A stretch of DNA of 64,000 nt from Methanothermococcus okinawensis IH1 (GCF_000179575.2 NC_015636.1:1-64000), one strand, 5' to 3'; shown: positions 18,914-30,322, counted from the first letter of the stretch. The notes: generated from the sequence alone by a model not told the origin. Program-made: numbers and translations.

Positions 18914-19459
18914 GTGAAGCCCGATATAAAAATTGTAAATGTTGTAGTATCTACTAAAATTGGAAATGACATAGATTTGGAATACGCTGCGGATATATTG
19001 GATAATGCAGAATACGAACCAGAGCAATTCCCAGGATTAGTATGTAGATTGAGTGAGCCAAAAGTTGCCTTATTAATATTTAGAAGCGGTAAATTAAACT
19101 GCACAGGTGCAAAAAGTAAAGAAGAAGCGGAAATAGCAATAAAAAAGGTTATTGGTTATTTAAAAGAAGCTGGTTTTGAAATAGACGAAAATCCAGAGGT
19201 CAAAGTTCAAAACATGGTGGCCACTGCTGAGCTCGGAATTGAACCTAATTTGGATGACATAGCTACCCTTGAAGGGACTGAATATGAACCTGAGCAATTC
19301 CCAGGATTAGTTTATAGGTTGGATAATCCAAAAGTCGTTGTATTGATATTTGGAAGTGGAAAGGTAGTAATTACAGGTTTGAAGCATAAAGAAGATGCAT
19401 ATATTGCACTGGAAAAAATATTAAATACTCTAAAAGAAATGGAAGAGGAATTCCTTTAA
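18914..19459 (+). CDS. tbp: TATA-box-binding protein
   Basis: The 181-residue TBP is a tandem repeat of two saddle halves: EYEPEQFPGLVCRL near 34-47 and EYEPEQFPGLVYRL near 126-139, each followed by the phenylalanine-bearing stirrup. It recruits TFB to archaeal promoters. The start is GTG at 18914 after GGTGA. TTTATATA at 18862-18869 is a plausible promoter for TBP itself. hisH follows after 9 bases. Confidence 0.95.
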   Translation: MKPDIKIVNVVVSTKIGNDIDLEYAADILDNAEYEPEQFPGLVCRLSEPKVALLIFRSGKLNCTGAKSKEEAEIAIKKVIGYLKEAGFEIDENPEVKVQNMVATAELGIEPNLDDIATLEGTEYEPEQFPGLVYRLDNPKVVVLIFGSGKVVITGLKHKEDAYIALEKILNTLKEMEEEFL

Positions 19460-19468
19460 AGTGATAAT

Positions 19469-20083
19469 GTGATTGCAATAATAGATTATAATGCGGGAAA
19501 TCTAAGAAGTATTGCAAAGGCGGTTGAGTTATATTCTAAGGATGTAGTAGTAACCAACAATCCTGAAATTATATTAAGTGCGGATAAAATTATACTCCCT
19601 GGTGTTGGAAATTTTGAAAATGCCATGGCAAACCTTTCAAAAGAAGATTATGGGGGCTCCTTAAAAGATGCTATATGCAAGTCCGTAAATGAAGTTCCAT
19701 TTTTAGGTATATGTTTAGGGATGCAGTTATTGATGGAAAAAAGTGAAGAAGGTAATGGTGCAAAGGGATTGGGAGTTATAAAAGGAAATGTTATAAAATT
19801 TAAAGATACCGTTGAAAAAATACCACACATGGGATGGAATAATGTAGAACAGGTAATGGATATTCCATTATTTGAAGGTATAAAAAATAATGAATATTTT
19901 TATTTCGTTCATTCATATCATGTAAATCCAACAAATAAAGATGTTATTGCAGGAGTGTGTGAATATGGCTACAAATTCCCCTGCGTATTAAATAAAAACA
20001 ATATATATGCTACTCAATTTCATCCTGAAAAAAGCGGTAAAGCAGGCTTAAAAATGATTGAGAATTTTATTGAATTGATTTAA
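19469..20083 (+). CDS. hisH: Imidazole glycerol phosphate synthase, glutamine amidotransferase subunit
   Basis: The 204-residue class I amidotransferase has the nucleophile Cys82 in GICLGMQ and the His-Glu pair in QFHPEKSG near 186-190. HisH supplies ammonia to HisF in histidine and AICAR synthesis. The start is GTG at 19469 after GTGAT. It is tightly linked to tbp, which is functionally unrelated, so the pairing probably reflects a shared transcript only. Confidence 0.92.
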   Translation: MIAIIDYNAGNLRSIAKAVELYSKDVVVTNNPEIILSADKIILPGVGNFENAMANLSKEDYGGSLKDAICKSVNEVPFLGICLGMQLLMEKSEEGNGAKGLGVIKGNVIKFKDTVEKIPHMGWNNVEQVMDIPLFEGIKNNEYFYFVHSYHVNPTNKDVIAGVCEYGYKFPCVLNKNNIYATQFHPEKSGKAGLKMIENFIELI

Positions 20084-20135
20084 AATTTTTATTTTATTGA
20101 ATTTATATCCATTATGACATTTTTTTATATTATCT

Positions 20136-21026
20136 TTATGCTGAATTTACCTCTTTTAATTTGTTTTTAGCTTTTCTTTTTAAATAGTAATTACCTAAAA
20201 TGCCTGAAACTATTGGAAGTGGTGTGGCAACATATACCAAACCACCAAACATTGCAAGAAGTTTTTTATAGAATCTTATATTTATTTTATTTGCATCATT
20301 TTTGGATATGGTAGATTTTATAAGTGCCTTTTCAGAAACATAGACCACCTTATAACTCCACAATATTATATCCCATAGTGGAGTCGGAGCTCCGTCAAAG
20401 GAAGTCTTTCTTTTAACTATTGCATCATACACATCATCCTTATTAATTCCTTCGAATGTGGTGTATCCATTGCCAACCATTTTTGCAATATGTCCATCGC
20501 TATTACCTAAAAATGCCACAGGTTTTTTATAGTAGTTTTTCATTACCCTTTTTAATGCTATATTATTTACTATTCCATCCCTATGGTATGCATTGAATAC
20601 CTCTACTCCATCCAAATTTAGCTTAAAAATCTTATCCCCTAACGCCTTACATATTGGACTATATGGGTGTGGAGCTACTGCCAAACCATTCTGTTCATGA
20701 ATCATTTCAATAGTTTCCTCAGCGGATAGTCCTTTTGGAATTTCTTCGTTTAAATATAATCCCAATACCTCCCCATCTTTTGTCATTATCTCGCTTCCAA
20801 CAACAACATCTATTCCAAATTCTTTTTCAAGTTTTTTAGTTTCCAACCCCCCTTTTATCGTATTGTGGTCTGTAACGGCAATTACATCCAAACCCTTTTT
20901 TTTGGCGTATTTCATAATATTTCTTGGCTCTTCCACAGAATCTGGAAATTTAAATCCCATATATTTCATTACCCCAGAATATTTTGAATGAATATGTAAA
21001 TCTGCTTTTGAATATTTATTTTCCAT
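20136..21026 (-). CDS. PHP-domain phosphoesterase with membrane-like C terminus
   Basis: The 296-residue protein has PHP metal-binding motifs DLHIHSKYS (near 10), VTDHN (near 52), HPYSP (near 119) and a later NSDGH. The substrate is unknown, probably a phosphodiester or phosphomonoester. Residues 258-280 are hydrophobic and may anchor it to the membrane. ATG at 21026 is chosen because GGGGGAT directly precedes it, so the ATG at 21038 would lie inside the binding site. About 230 AT-rich bases upstream hold no gene. Confidence 0.72.
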   Translation of the reverse strand: MENKYSKADLHIHSKYSGVMKYMGFKFPDSVEEPRNIMKYAKKKGLDVIAVTDHNTIKGGLETKKLEKEFGIDVVVGSEIMTKDGEVLGLYLNEEIPKGLSAEETIEMIHEQNGLAVAPHPYSPICKALGDKIFKLNLDGVEVFNAYHRDGIVNNIALKRVMKNYYKKPVAFLGNSDGHIAKMVGNGYTTFEGINKDDVYDAIVKRKTSFDGAPTPLWDIILWSYKVVYVSEKALIKSTISKNDANKINIRFYKKLLAMFGGLVYVATPLPIVSGILGNYYLKRKAKNKLKEVNSA

Positions 21027-21256
21027 AAAATCCCCCATTATTTTTATTATATTAAATTATTATTTTATTATTATTTTATTACTGATTATTATATTTTATT
21101 TTTAATTATTTACATTTTCTTTTTTTAGTTTTTTATATTTTTAACATGTTATATATTATATCCAATATTATTATATTTTATATTCATTATACTATTGCCT
21201 TTTATATATTATAAATTATTTCTTTTAGATTTGCTATATATCAATATTTATATATA

Positions 21257-22914
21257 TTAATTAAATATATTTAAAACATGTGGAATTTTATTTAATACAT
21301 CCATTGCAGTGTAGCAATATCCCTTTTCTTTAAGCAGTAAATCCCCAGTATATCCATTTATAAATGCTCCGCAACATCCCGAAATAAAGGCATCATTTTT
21401 ACTAAATAACCCGCCAATTATTCCACATAAAACATCCCCAGTTCCTCCAACAGTCATTCCTGCATTGCCTGTTTTGTTTATTTTTATGTTATTTTTATTG
21501 AATATTAAATCATATTTTCCCTTTAAAACTATTGTAGAGTCTATATTGGATATATCCATATCAATTATATTATTTATATTATCTGAATTACTTCCATTAC
21601 CATTGCCCATATTCTTTATATTATTCATATCAAATCCCATATATTCAAATTCTCTCTTATGCGGTGTAAATATAAAATTTTCACTAAAATTAAAATTATT
21701 ATAATCTATTACCTTTATGGCGTCGGCATCAATTACGACCTTTTTGTTTAATGTTTCCATCTCTTTTAAAAATCCATTTACAAAGCTTTTTGTATTTTTA
21801 TTCACACCCAATCCATTTCCAAGAAGAATAACATCGTATTTTTTAGAGAGCTCCGATATTTCAGTTATATGTTTCTCTCCAAAATAATCTCCCTCAATTT
21901 CATAACCCATTAACTCTGGATAATTCCTTAAAGCATCCATGGTATTTTTAACGGAAGCGACTGTTACCAAATCCACAATTTTTGAACATGCCAATGCCGA
22001 TAAAATCGGAGCTCCGAAAAATTCCTTAGAACCTCCAACAACCAAAACCTTTCCATTATCCCCCTTATGTGAATCTGGATTAATTTTGGATAATGCCTTT
22101 AAATCACCCCATCCTACAACATACTCTGCTATTGGTGGAATACCTATTTTTTTAAGTATTATTCTTTTATCATCAATGTTAAATGTTTTATTTAAATTAT
22201 TATCCCATTTATATTTATGGAATGTAATTACAATATCAGCCATTATACCCTTTGTTTCGGTATCTACGGAGATTATTTTCAAATTACTTCTTTTACTTTC
22301 CTTATTTTTTAAATTATTCAATTCATTTACCACAGTTCTAAATGGTTCTCGGAGCTCCCCTTTAATACCTGTTCCCAACATGGCATCTATAATAATGATG
22401 TTATCTTTTTTATATTTTTTAATCTCCTCAATTATCTTTAATACTTCATTTGGACACGCTATTTCTTTTATTTTTAATCTGAAATCCAATTCACTTATAT
22501 TTTTTAAAATCTTAAAATTTTCTTTTGATTCATAGGTTTTTATTTCCATTTCTTTTCCAAGTAGTATTACGATTATTTCCGAGTGAAGCGAAGGAAATCG
22601 TGTAACTCCAAAGGATTTTGAGATTTCATCTGTATAGTCGCAGTATCCCATTAAATGACGAACTGCAACAAATCCATCTCCGCCGTTGTTTCCAAGTCCG
22701 CAAAATACATAAATTTTATTCTTAATCCCTTTTTCATGTTTTAAATATGTTGCTACCTCATCGGCAATGGATTTTCCAGCATTCTCCATAAGGACAATTT
22801 TTGGCATGCCCAAATACTCAAAATTGTTGTCTGTAATATTCATCTCTTTTGGTGAAATGTATTTTTTACCTCATACTTTTTTAAAAGAACATTGAAAAAT
22901 TCCAAATTATCCAT
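21257..22914 (-). CDS. nnrD: NAD(P)H-hydrate epimerase/dehydratase (NnrE-NnrD fusion), 5' end frameshifted
   Basis: A 528-residue frame from 22843 holds most of the YjeF-N epimerase domain (ENAG, then GLGNNGGDGFV near 50) and the ribokinase-like dehydratase domain (VVGGSKEFFG near 267, then GGTGDVLCGIIGG). Together they repair hydrated NAD(P)H. Its expected opening ISPKEM lies in frame just upstream of ATG 22843 with no start codon. A well-placed GGTGA and ATG at 22914 begin MDNLEFFNVLLKKYEVK in another frame. The frames would join if the A6 run (T at 22862-22867) had one more A. An Asn-rich insertion lies at about 21560-21630. Confidence 0.85.
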
Positions 22915-22966
22915 AATTTCACCATATTTTTTAGTTGTTATTTTTTCTTAATTATTACTATCATTT

Positions 22967-25264
22967 TCATAAGGGTTGTATCTTTTTCAGCAGCAACGAC
23001 AAACCTACAACTGTAATTGAACTTAATGTCATGGCAAATGCAGCGAGCTCAGGTCTAAATACTATACCATATGGATAAAGAACACCTGCTGCCACAGGAA
23101 TTAACATCAAATTATAGGCGAATGCCCAAAAGATATTTAGTTTTATCTGTTTTAATATTCTTTTACTGAGCCTTACAAACCCGACTACATCTTTTAATCT
23201 ATTTTTTATTAAAACAACATTTCCGCTTTCAATAGCTATGTCAGTCCCCCCTCCAATAGCCACACCCACATCTGCTGTTGAAAGAGCTGGGGCATCATTT
23301 ATGCCGTCCCCCACAAATCCCACGTAGCCATCAACATTGTTTCTAATTTTTTCAACAATTTTTGCTTTTTCATCCGGTAGCACATTGGCAAATATATTAT
23401 TTTCTGCAATGCCTACATTTTTACCGATTATTTTTGCAGTTTTCTCGTTATCTCCCGTAATCATGTATGTATTTATCCCCATATTTTGCAGTGCTTTAAT
23501 GGTTTCCTTAGCATCCTCTTTTATTTTGTCTGATATTCCAATAACTCCCTTTATTTCTCCATCTACTGCTACAATCAATGTGGTTTTCCCATCATTTTCA
23601 AGTTTTTGGGCAATATTCTCGTAATTATGATTATTATCATTTTCAGCATCTTCATTGTTCGTTTTATTTTTATTGCTTCTATTATTTTTATCGTTATCTT
23701 CATTATTATTTTTATTATTTTTATCATCTGTATTGTTATTCTTATTATTATTTCCCATATATTCCTCAATAAATAATTTATTTCCAATGAATACCCCCTT
23801 ACCATCAACAAATCCTATTACACCTTTTCCACTAATTGCTCTAAATTTTTCGACCTCTTTATTACTAATGTCTAAATTCCGCTCCAAGGCCTTTTTTACT
23901 ATGGCATTGGCAATGGGATGCTCTGAATTACTTTCCAATATCGCCATCATTCTTAAAAATTCATCAATATCCATATCTGTAATTATATCCATAACCTCAG
24001 GTTTCCCTATGGTAATAGTTCCAGTTTTATCAAATATCATGGCATTTAATTTATCCGATACATCAAACACCCTACTATCTTTAATCAATATACCGAGCTC
24101 AGCTCCCCTACCTATTCCAACAGTTATTGCAGTAGGTGTAGCAAGTCCCAATGCACAGGGGCAGGCAACCACAAGAACAGATATTAATATAGTTATGGCA
24201 AATAAAAATCCATTTAAAAAATACCAATATGTGGCAGATATTAAAGCTATTATTAAAACTGTTGGAATAAAATAACTAACAACTTTATCAGCCAAACCCT
24301 GTATCTCTGGTTTTGATGATTGGGCATTTTTGACGAGCTCTATAATTTGAGATAATAAAGTATCCTTCCCCACTTTTTCAGCTTTTATCCTCAGAGCTCC
24401 GTTGATATTTATGGTTCCTCCAATAACCATATCCCCCGATTTTTTTAAATTTGGAACAGGTTCTCCTGTAATCATCGACTCATCAACATAACTCTCCCCT
24501 TCAACCACAACAGCATCAACAGGTATCTTTTCTCCCGGTCTAACTACTATTATGTCCCCTATTTTTACATTTTCTATTAATACTTCAGCCTCTTTACCAT
24601 CTTTAATTATTTTCGCAGTTTTTGGTTTTAAGCCCATAAGCTTTTTGATGGCCTCAGAAGTCCTTCCCTTTGCCCGTTCTTCTAAATATCTCCCAAGTGT
24701 TAAAAGAGTGGCAAGCATTATTGTAGTATCGTAGAACATGAAGTCTTTTGGTAGAATCCCAGCCGTTGCCATAATGGCGGATAAATATGCCACACCCATT
24801 CCCATAGAATACATTACATCCATATTTAATGATTTAGTCTTTAAAGAGGTGAAACCTGCCTTAAATATCGGCATTGCAACATATATCAACGGCGGTAAAG
24901 ACAGTAAAAAAGCTAAACATGGTTTGTATGGAATATCCATATACATCATGGAATATAAAATAACTGAAAAAACAGCCCCTACAATTACCCTATGCAGTTT
25001 ATCTTTTAGTTCTAACTCTTTATGCTCTTCCACATCCTCTAAATTTTCATCCACCCCTATTCCAACAACATCAAAACCAAGCTTTTCAATTTTTTTGCCG
25101 ATTTCTTCAATTGAAATAACATCGGGATTAAAATCCACCTCTGCACTTTCATCTACAAGATTTACGGTGATGCTATTTACCCCATCGGTTTTGCTCAGCA
25201 CTTTTTCAATGGTTTTGGCACATACTGCACATGTCATGCCGAATATTTTAATTTTAACATTCAT
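22967..25264 (-). CDS. copA: Copper-translocating P1B-type ATPase
   Basis: The 765-residue pump has an N-terminal heavy-metal domain with GMTCAVC (9-15), the CPC membrane motif in ACPCALG, the phosphorylation site DKTGTIT and the hinge [10 protein letters not shown]. It exports Cu(I). ATG at 25264 is chosen because GGGGATATT precedes it; starting 22 codons earlier would add an atypical hydrophobic tail. The nucleotide-binding domain carries an unusual insertion of about 50 residues, almost all Asn, Asp and Lys (around 23625-23760). The CopZ-like gene lies just upstream. Confidence 0.92.
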   Translation of the reverse strand: MNVKIKIFGMTCAVCAKTIEKVLSKTDGVNSITVNLVDESAEVDFNPDVISIEEIGKKIEKLGFDVVGIGVDENLEDVEEHKELELKDKLHRVIVGAVFSVILYSMMYMDIPYKPCLAFLLSLPPLIYVAMPIFKAGFTSLKTKSLNMDVMYSMGMGVAYLSAIMATAGILPKDFMFYDTTIMLATLLTLGRYLEERAKGRTSEAIKKLMGLKPKTAKIIKDGKEAEVLIENVKIGDIIVVRPGEKIPVDAVVVEGESYVDESMITGEPVPNLKKSGDMVIGGTININGALRIKAEKVGKDTLLSQIIELVKNAQSSKPEIQGLADKVVSYFIPTVLIIALISATYWYFLNGFLFAITILISVLVVACPCALGLATPTAITVGIGRGAELGILIKDSRVFDVSDKLNAMIFDKTGTITIGKPEVMDIITDMDIDEFLRMMAILESNSEHPIANAIVKKALERNLDISNKEVEKFRAISGKGVIGFVDGKGVFIGNKLFIEEYMGNNNKNNNTDDKNNKNNNEDNDKNNRSNKNKTNNEDAENDNNHNYENIAQKLENDGKTTLIVAVDGEIKGVIGISDKIKEDAKETIKALQNMGINTYMITGDNEKTAKIIGKNVGIAENNIFANVLPDEKAKIVEKIRNNVDGYVGFVGDGINDAPALSTADVGVAIGGGTDIAIESGNVVLIKNRLKDVVGFVRLSKRILKQIKLNIFWAFAYNLMLIPVAAGVLYPYGIVFRPELAAFAMTLSSITVVGLSLLLKKIQPL

Positions 25265-25436
25265 AATATCCCCAATGTTCATAAAAATAAGTAGAATAAA
25301 AAAATAAATAAAAAATAAGAAAAGGCACACATGATTTAATTAATATGATTTATAATCATCTAATTATCACATTTCATATCATAACAAGATTAATAACCTA
25401 GAACAATAAAGAATAGAATGAAATATGACGGAAGCA

Positions 25437-25649
25437 TTATATTTTTTCAGCAGGATACAGCTCGAAAGCCTCACTGTTTAGTATGTCATTTTCAGTTATT
25501 ATGTTTTCATCATATTTTATAATGCCTATTCCCCCTTCTAAGTCTATACCCACATCAATTATGCCATCTAATTCAGATAATAGATTTTTTATGCTTTTTA
25601 CACACATATTACAACTCATCCCGCTTATTTTAAGTTTTAATTCTTTCAC
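25437..25649 (-). CDS. CopZ-like heavy-metal-associated chaperone
   Basis: The 70-residue single HMA domain has GMSCNMC near 10-16, the Cu(I)-binding loop. It probably delivers copper to the neighbouring CopA; the two genes share a direction but are about 170 bases apart. The CBS gene lies four bases upstream. Confidence 0.82.
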   Translation of the reverse strand: MKELKLKISGMSCNMCVKSIKNLLSELDGIIDVGIDLEGGIGIIKYDENIITENDILNSEAFELYPAEKI

Positions 25650-25653
25650 AATA

Positions 25654-26034
25654 TCACCTCAAATTAGTGTTATAAATATATTCTAATATATCAAAAACAG
25701 ACAGTGTTCCAACAATTTCGTTGTTATTATTTACAACAGGGTATGCAATATCTTCATTTTTAATCATTTCACTTATCAAATCATCAGTTAATTTGTCATC
25801 TTCATTTAATATTTTTATCTCATCTACAAAAAGCATTAAATCTTCAACTTTTGAGTGCTTACAGCCCGTTAATAAATCTAGTGCATTAACCCATCCTTCA
25901 AGTTTTCCATCTTCAACTACTGGTGCGTATGCCTTTTTATTTTTATACAGGATTTGGACAGCATCACCACCTATCATTTCTGGACTTAGTTTTATAAATT
26001 CTTTGTTTATTACATCTTTTACTTTTAAATCCAT
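25654..26034 (-). CDS. CBS-domain protein
   Basis: The 126-residue protein is two CBS motifs in tandem (about 1-55 and 62-122), each ending in a VVEDGKLEGWV-like or VVNNNNEIVGTLS strand. Such pairs bind adenine nucleotides and often act as energy sensors. With no attached catalytic domain its partner is unknown. Four bases separate its stop from the CopZ-like gene, so they are very likely co-transcribed, which suggests a link to metal homeostasis. Confidence 0.8.
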   Translation of the reverse strand: MDLKVKDVINKEFIKLSPEMIGGDAVQILYKNKKAYAPVVEDGKLEGWVNALDLLTGCKHSKVEDLMLFVDEIKILNEDDKLTDDLISEMIKNEDIAYPVVNNNNEIVGTLSVFDILEYIYNTNLR

Positions 26035-26192
26035 AAAATACCCCTATATATTTTTATTTTCATCTATTACATAGCATATCCTTCATCTTTCTCTTTTTTA
26101 TTGATAAATAATACATATCTATATATTTATATTTATATATTCTTTTATTTTATTATTTTATTTTTATTTATTATTTACATTCCTTTAATTAA

Positions 26193-27314
26193 TCACTCAA
26201 TGCACTGTTTTAATACAATTAACCTATCTGTGCATGTGAAGCAGGGGTCACAACTTGCTATAATTAATTCAGCATCAGATACGTGATAACCTTTTAATAT
26301 TTTTTCCATACATGCTAAATTCGTTGCTGTTGGTGTCCTTACCTTTGAGTGTCTTACTCTACCTTCTCCATCAACACCATAGGAGTGATAAACCTGTCCC
26401 CTCTGTGCTTCGTTGTATATGTCGATAGGCTTAAATTCTGTTATTTCATAGTTTGGATTGTAGAATTTTTCAGGAAGATTTGGGAGCTCCTTCAATGCCT
26501 GTTTTAAAATCTTAACACTTTCAAGGCATTCATATATTCTTACAATAATTCTTGCTAAAACATCGCCATCATCGAGCAGTATCTCATCAAATTCAAATGG
26601 GTCGTATTCAGGAGCATATCCCATTTTTCTCATGTCACTTTTTACATTGCTTGCTCTTGCAGTAGGTCCAACTGCATGATATTTTGCTGCCACCTTTCTA
26701 TCCATAATACCAATATCCTTCATACGAGAAACTAACATTGGGTCGTTTATAGTCCTATCTGCTAATTTCTTTAAATTTTCCTCATATTTTTCTATTCGTT
26801 CAATAAGACCTGAAATCTGGCTGTCCTTTATATTACATCTTGGTCTTATCCCGCCGATTATAGGACAGGAATAGTGCACTCTACTTCCGCTTATATCAAA
26901 TAACATCTGCATTACAGGTTCCCTAAGCATGAATGCCCTCATAGACATTGTCTCATGTCCAAGTATTTCAAATGCATGACCAAATACCAAGGTATGGGAA
27001 TGAAGCCTCTCTAATTCTTCTACAATTACCCTTATATAGTTAGCCCTTTCTGGAACTTCTATATTGCTTCCCGTTTCAACAACCCTGACAGAATTCCACA
27101 AATGTATATGGGAACATATTCCACAGATTTTTTCCGTAAGTATGCACGCCTTTTCTGGTGGGAGCCCTTCCATAAGTCTTTCTATGCCCCTATGATTAAC
27201 ACCTATGGTGAGCTCGGCATCTTTCACAATTTCATCTTCAATAAATAATCTCAACCTATGCGGTTCAAGTATAGCAGAATGAATAGGTCCTATTGCGATT
27301 TCTCCTTCGTACAT
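26193..27314 (-). CDS. ehbN: Ehb-type energy-converting hydrogenase large subunit
   Basis: The 373-residue [NiFe]-hydrogenase large subunit of the Ech/complex I type has CGIC at 64-67 and DPCFTC near 357-362, the nickel ligands. The C terminus stops about ten residues after the last Cys, so a cleaved tail, if any, is short. In Methanococcales ehbN often stands apart from the main ehb cluster, as here. Ehb makes low-potential ferredoxin for anabolic CO2 reduction. The EhaO paralogue is the main alternative. GGGATA precedes the ATG. Confidence 0.75.
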   Translation of the reverse strand: MYEGEIAIGPIHSAILEPHRLRLFIEDEIVKDAELTIGVNHRGIERLMEGLPPEKACILTEKICGICSHIHLWNSVRVVETGSNIEVPERANYIRVIVEELERLHSHTLVFGHAFEILGHETMSMRAFMLREPVMQMLFDISGSRVHYSCPIIGGIRPRCNIKDSQISGLIERIEKYEENLKKLADRTINDPMLVSRMKDIGIMDRKVAAKYHAVGPTARASNVKSDMRKMGYAPEYDPFEFDEILLDDGDVLARIIVRIYECLESVKILKQALKELPNLPEKFYNPNYEITEFKPIDIYNEAQRGQVYHSYGVDGEGRVRHSKVRTPTATNLACMEKILKGYHVSDAELIIASCDPCFTCTDRLIVLKQCIE

Positions 27315-27533
27315 GGTATCCCTTTTAGTTTTTTATATGATAGGCAATAATTATAATAATTATAAATATAATTTTTCATTATTAATTATGATAAATTATT
27401 TTTTTAGAGTATATTATTTTTATTTATAAAATTAACTATTATATTAATAACTATTATACAGTTGTATTATAAAGCACATCGTATGGTCATTTATATATAC
27501 ATATTATATCAACATAATATAAGAGGTGAAAAT

Positions 27534-28124
27534 ATGGTTTTAAGTTCAAAAGATTTTAATCCAAAATTTCCAGAGAAAGTAATAGAGGCTGGAAAAGCTA
27601 TCGGTGAAGATGAAGCTACAAAATCATTTAGAAGATGTTATCAATGCGGAACATGCACAGGTTCCTGTCCAAGTGGAAGAATAACTGCATTTAGAACAAG
27701 AAAATTAATAAGGTCTGCAATGTTAGGATTGGGAGACTACATAAAAAGTGAAGACCTTTGGAAATGCACAACCTGTTATACCTGCTATGAAAGATGTCCA
27801 AGAAATGTAAAAATTACGGACATAATCAAAGCCATGAGAAATGTTGCATCTCAAATGGGATATATGGCACTAGCCCATAGAAAAACTACATTGTATGTTT
27901 ATTTAACAGGACATGCAGTTCCTGTAAATGACCAGATAAAAGAGGTAAGGAAAAATATAGGATTAACTGAAATTCCACCAACAACCCACAAATACCCAGA
28001 GGCTTTGGAAGATGTAAGAGGAATTATGAATGATATGGGACTCTGCGATAAGGTAGGAATTTGTCCAACAACAAAAAAATTAGAAGAACTTAAACCAATA
28101 GAATGGGAAGATTTAAGTGAATAA
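27534..28124 (+). CDS. hdrC: CoB-CoM heterodisulfide reductase subunit C
   Basis: The 196-residue HdrC has two 4Fe-4S motifs: [14 protein letters not shown] near 33-46 and [12 protein letters not shown] near 79-90. It relays electrons from HdrA to HdrB during reduction of the CoM-S-S-CoB heterodisulfide, the last methanogenesis step. ATG at 27534 is chosen for the GAGGTGA just before it; the upstream in-frame residues are promoter-like. It is divergent from ehbN. Confidence 0.93.
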   Translation: MVLSSKDFNPKFPEKVIEAGKAIGEDEATKSFRRCYQCGTCTGSCPSGRITAFRTRKLIRSAMLGLGDYIKSEDLWKCTTCYTCYERCPRNVKITDIIKAMRNVASQMGYMALAHRKTTLYVYLTGHAVPVNDQIKEVRKNIGLTEIPPTTHKYPEALEDVRGIMNDMGLCDKVGICPTTKKLEELKPIEWEDLSE

Positions 28125-28210
28125 ACTAAGATTTAATTAATTTTAATAATATATGTCATTTATTAATTTATTATTTATTATATAATATTATAGATTAAAT
28201 TGGTGAAAAG

Positions 28211-29107
28211 ATGAGTGATTTAGAGTACATGTTTTTTTTAGGATGTATAGCACCAAATAGATACCCAGGTATAGAAAGTGCAACCTATAAAGCTATGGAT
28301 AAATTAGGCATAAAATTACATCCTTTTGAAAAAGCATCCTGTTGTCCAGCACCAGGGGTTTTCGGTTCATTTGATTTGCCAACATGGCTCACATTAGCTG
28401 CAAGAAATTTATGCCTTGCAGAGGAGAAAGAATTAGATGTATTAACCATTTGTAATGGATGTTATGGCTCATTGTATGAGGCAAATCATATATTAAAAGA
28501 ACATGAAGAAACAAGGAAAAAAGTAAATGAAACCCTTTCAAAATATGGCTATGAATTTAAAGGAATAATAAATGTAAGACACCTTCCAGAGGTATTATAC
28601 TTCCATTATGGAACAGATGCAATAGCTGAAAAGGTTGAGAGACCTATTAATTTAAATGTAGCTGTTCATTATGGATGTCACTATTTGAAACCATCAGACA
28701 TTAAAAATATAGAAAGTGCAGAAAGACCAAGATCATTCGATGCCCTTGTTGAAGCAATTGGTGCAACCTCGGTTGATTACAAGGATAAACAGATGTGCTG
28801 TGGTGCAGGTGGTGGTGTAAGAGCAAGAGACTTAGAAACGGCATTAACAATGACAGAAACAAAAATCAAAAATGTAATTGAAGCAGGTGGAGACTGTATA
28901 ACAGAAGTATGTCCGTTCTGTCATTTACAGTTTGATAGAGGTCAGGTTGAGATAAAAGAGAAATTTGAAAGAGAATACTCCGTTCCAGTCATACATTATT
29001 CACAGTTGTTAGGTCTTGCTATGGGTATGAAACCAAAAGATGTTGCTCTCGATTTACACTTTATATCCTGTGACCCTGTTCTTGAAAAATTAGGTTTAAA
29101 AGAATAA
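28211..29107 (+). CDS. hdrB: CoB-CoM heterodisulfide reductase subunit B
   Basis: The 298-residue HdrB has two CCG domains: CC in KASCCPAPG near 43 with CNGC near 81-84, and GCHY near 156, CCGAGGG near 197-203 and CPFCH near 237. These cysteines hold the two noncubane 4Fe-4S clusters that cleave the CoM-S-S-CoB disulfide. It follows hdrC after 86 bases with GGTGA before its ATG. HdrA is not in the window. Confidence 0.93.
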   Translation: MSDLEYMFFLGCIAPNRYPGIESATYKAMDKLGIKLHPFEKASCCPAPGVFGSFDLPTWLTLAARNLCLAEEKELDVLTICNGCYGSLYEANHILKEHEETRKKVNETLSKYGYEFKGIINVRHLPEVLYFHYGTDAIAEKVERPINLNVAVHYGCHYLKPSDIKNIESAERPRSFDALVEAIGATSVDYKDKQMCCGAGGGVRARDLETALTMTETKIKNVIEAGGDCITEVCPFCHLQFDRGQVEIKEKFEREYSVPVIHYSQLLGLAMGMKPKDVALDLHFISCDPVLEKLGLKE

Positions 29108-29111
29108 TTAA

Positions 29112-29150
29112 ATTTTTATTTCTTTTTCTATTCTTTTTATTTTATTTTCA
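29112..29150 (+). terminator. T-rich terminator after hdrB
   Basis: Three T5-T6 runs follow within 40 bases of the hdrB stop, the usual archaeal terminator pattern. Confidence 0.45.
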
Positions 29151-29315
29151 TGTTTCTTCTAAATTTTATTCGCTAATGAAAATATGAATATATATGAAAG
29201 ATTTTTTATTATTTAATTACTATTTTATTATGTAATTTTTATAATACTGTTAATACTATTTTTATAGTTGTTTTATTTAATAGGGATATAATTTTATAAA
29301 ATCAAAGGTGAGCTC

Positions 29316-30083
29316 ATGTTGATACTTGCAGGATTGGGATTATATGATGAAAAAGATATGACATTAAAAACATTAGAATATGCCAAAAAAGTAGATAAAA
29401 TTTACGCTGAATTTTATACCGCTGTTTTAACGGGAACTACAATTGAAAAAATAGAAAAAACCCTTGGAAAAGAAATAACAGTTTTAAATAGGGAAAAGGT
29501 AGAATATGAGACGGAAAAATTAATAAATGAAAGTAAGGATAAAGATGTAATGTTCCTTACCGCAGGAGACCCTATGGTAGCAACAACACATGTAGATATT
29601 GCTGTTGAAGCGAGGAAGAAGGGAATTGAAGTAATTATTATAAATGCTCCTTCAATATATTCAGCAGTAGGTATTACAGGTTTGCAATTGTATAAATTTG
29701 GAAAAACAACTTCGATAGTATTTCCTGAACCAAATTACTTTCCAGAAACTCCCTATAATGTAATAAAAGAAAACTTAAAAATGGGATACCATACTCTATG
29801 CCTTTTGGATATACATGCGGATGAAAATAAATTTATGACTGCAAATGAAGGTCTTGAAATACTGTTAAAAATTGAAGAAAAAAGAAAGGAAAATATATTA
29901 AATGAAAATACAAAGGTTATTGTAGTGGCAAGAGCTGGAAGTTTAAAACCAAAAATAGTATATGGGAAAATAAAAGATTTATTAAAGCATGATTTTGGAA
30001 AACCTTTGCATTGTATTATTATCCCTGGAAAATTGCACTTTATGGAGGAGGATGCTTTAAAATACCTCTGTGAAAATTTATAA
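29316..30083 (+). CDS. dphB: Diphthine synthase
   Basis: The 255-residue tetrapyrrole-methylase-fold protein has GLGLYDEKDMTLK at the N terminus, TAGDPMVATTH near 82-92 and the APSIYSAVGITGLQLYKFGKT block near 109-129. It methylates the modified histidine of elongation factor 2 in diphthamide synthesis. Its ribosome binding site reads GGTGAGCTC directly before the ATG, so a GAGCTC copy sits inside the initiation region. Confidence 0.92.
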   Translation: MLILAGLGLYDEKDMTLKTLEYAKKVDKIYAEFYTAVLTGTTIEKIEKTLGKEITVLNREKVEYETEKLINESKDKDVMFLTAGDPMVATTHVDIAVEARKKGIEVIIINAPSIYSAVGITGLQLYKFGKTTSIVFPEPNYFPETPYNVIKENLKMGYHTLCLLDIHADENKFMTANEGLEILLKIEEKRKENILNENTKVIVVARAGSLKPKIVYGKIKDLLKHDFGKPLHCIIIPGKLHFMEEDALKYLCENL

Positions 30084-30207
30084 TGAAAAAATAATAATTA
30101 ATAATAACTATAATTAATAATGATTAATAAATAAATATATTCTAAATAATAAATAATAATATTAAAATTAAATAATATGAATAGTAAAATATAATATATT
30201 TTTATTA

Positions 30208-30322
30208 GCGTGGGTCATAATAATTCGTTTCCATTAACTTTTTAATTTTCATATATGGGAACGATTAAATTTGTTTTAATATTTAGTGTTGATATTTAAA
30301 GAATATACAAAATGACCCACCC
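30208..30322 (+). ncRNA. Structured RNA candidate (leader of the following channel gene, or small RNA)
   Basis: GTGGGTCAT (30210-30218) and ATGACCCAC (30312-30320) are perfect 9-base complements. Inside them TCGTTTCCAT (30225-30234) pairs with ATGGGAACGA (30255-30264) with one G-T pair, and the AT-rich remainder (30265-30311) could form a third helix. The G+C-rich arms stand out in AT-rich intergenic DNA. A TATA-like stretch lies near 30187-30199 and T-rich sequence follows the closing arm. The element ends 40 bases before an MscS gene. No known RNA family is recognised. Confidence 0.5.

Noticed and set aside
21939-22535. 198-codon frame opposite nnrD
   Set aside because: Antisense to a clearly coding gene, with no family match and no binding site.
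23655-24275. Long open frame opposite copA
   Set aside because: It is the antisense shadow of copA, and the opening reflects the Asn-rich insertion on the other strand.
24738-25307. 189-codon frame opposite the copA N-terminus
   Set aside because: Antisense to the membrane and metal-binding part of copA; no independent support.
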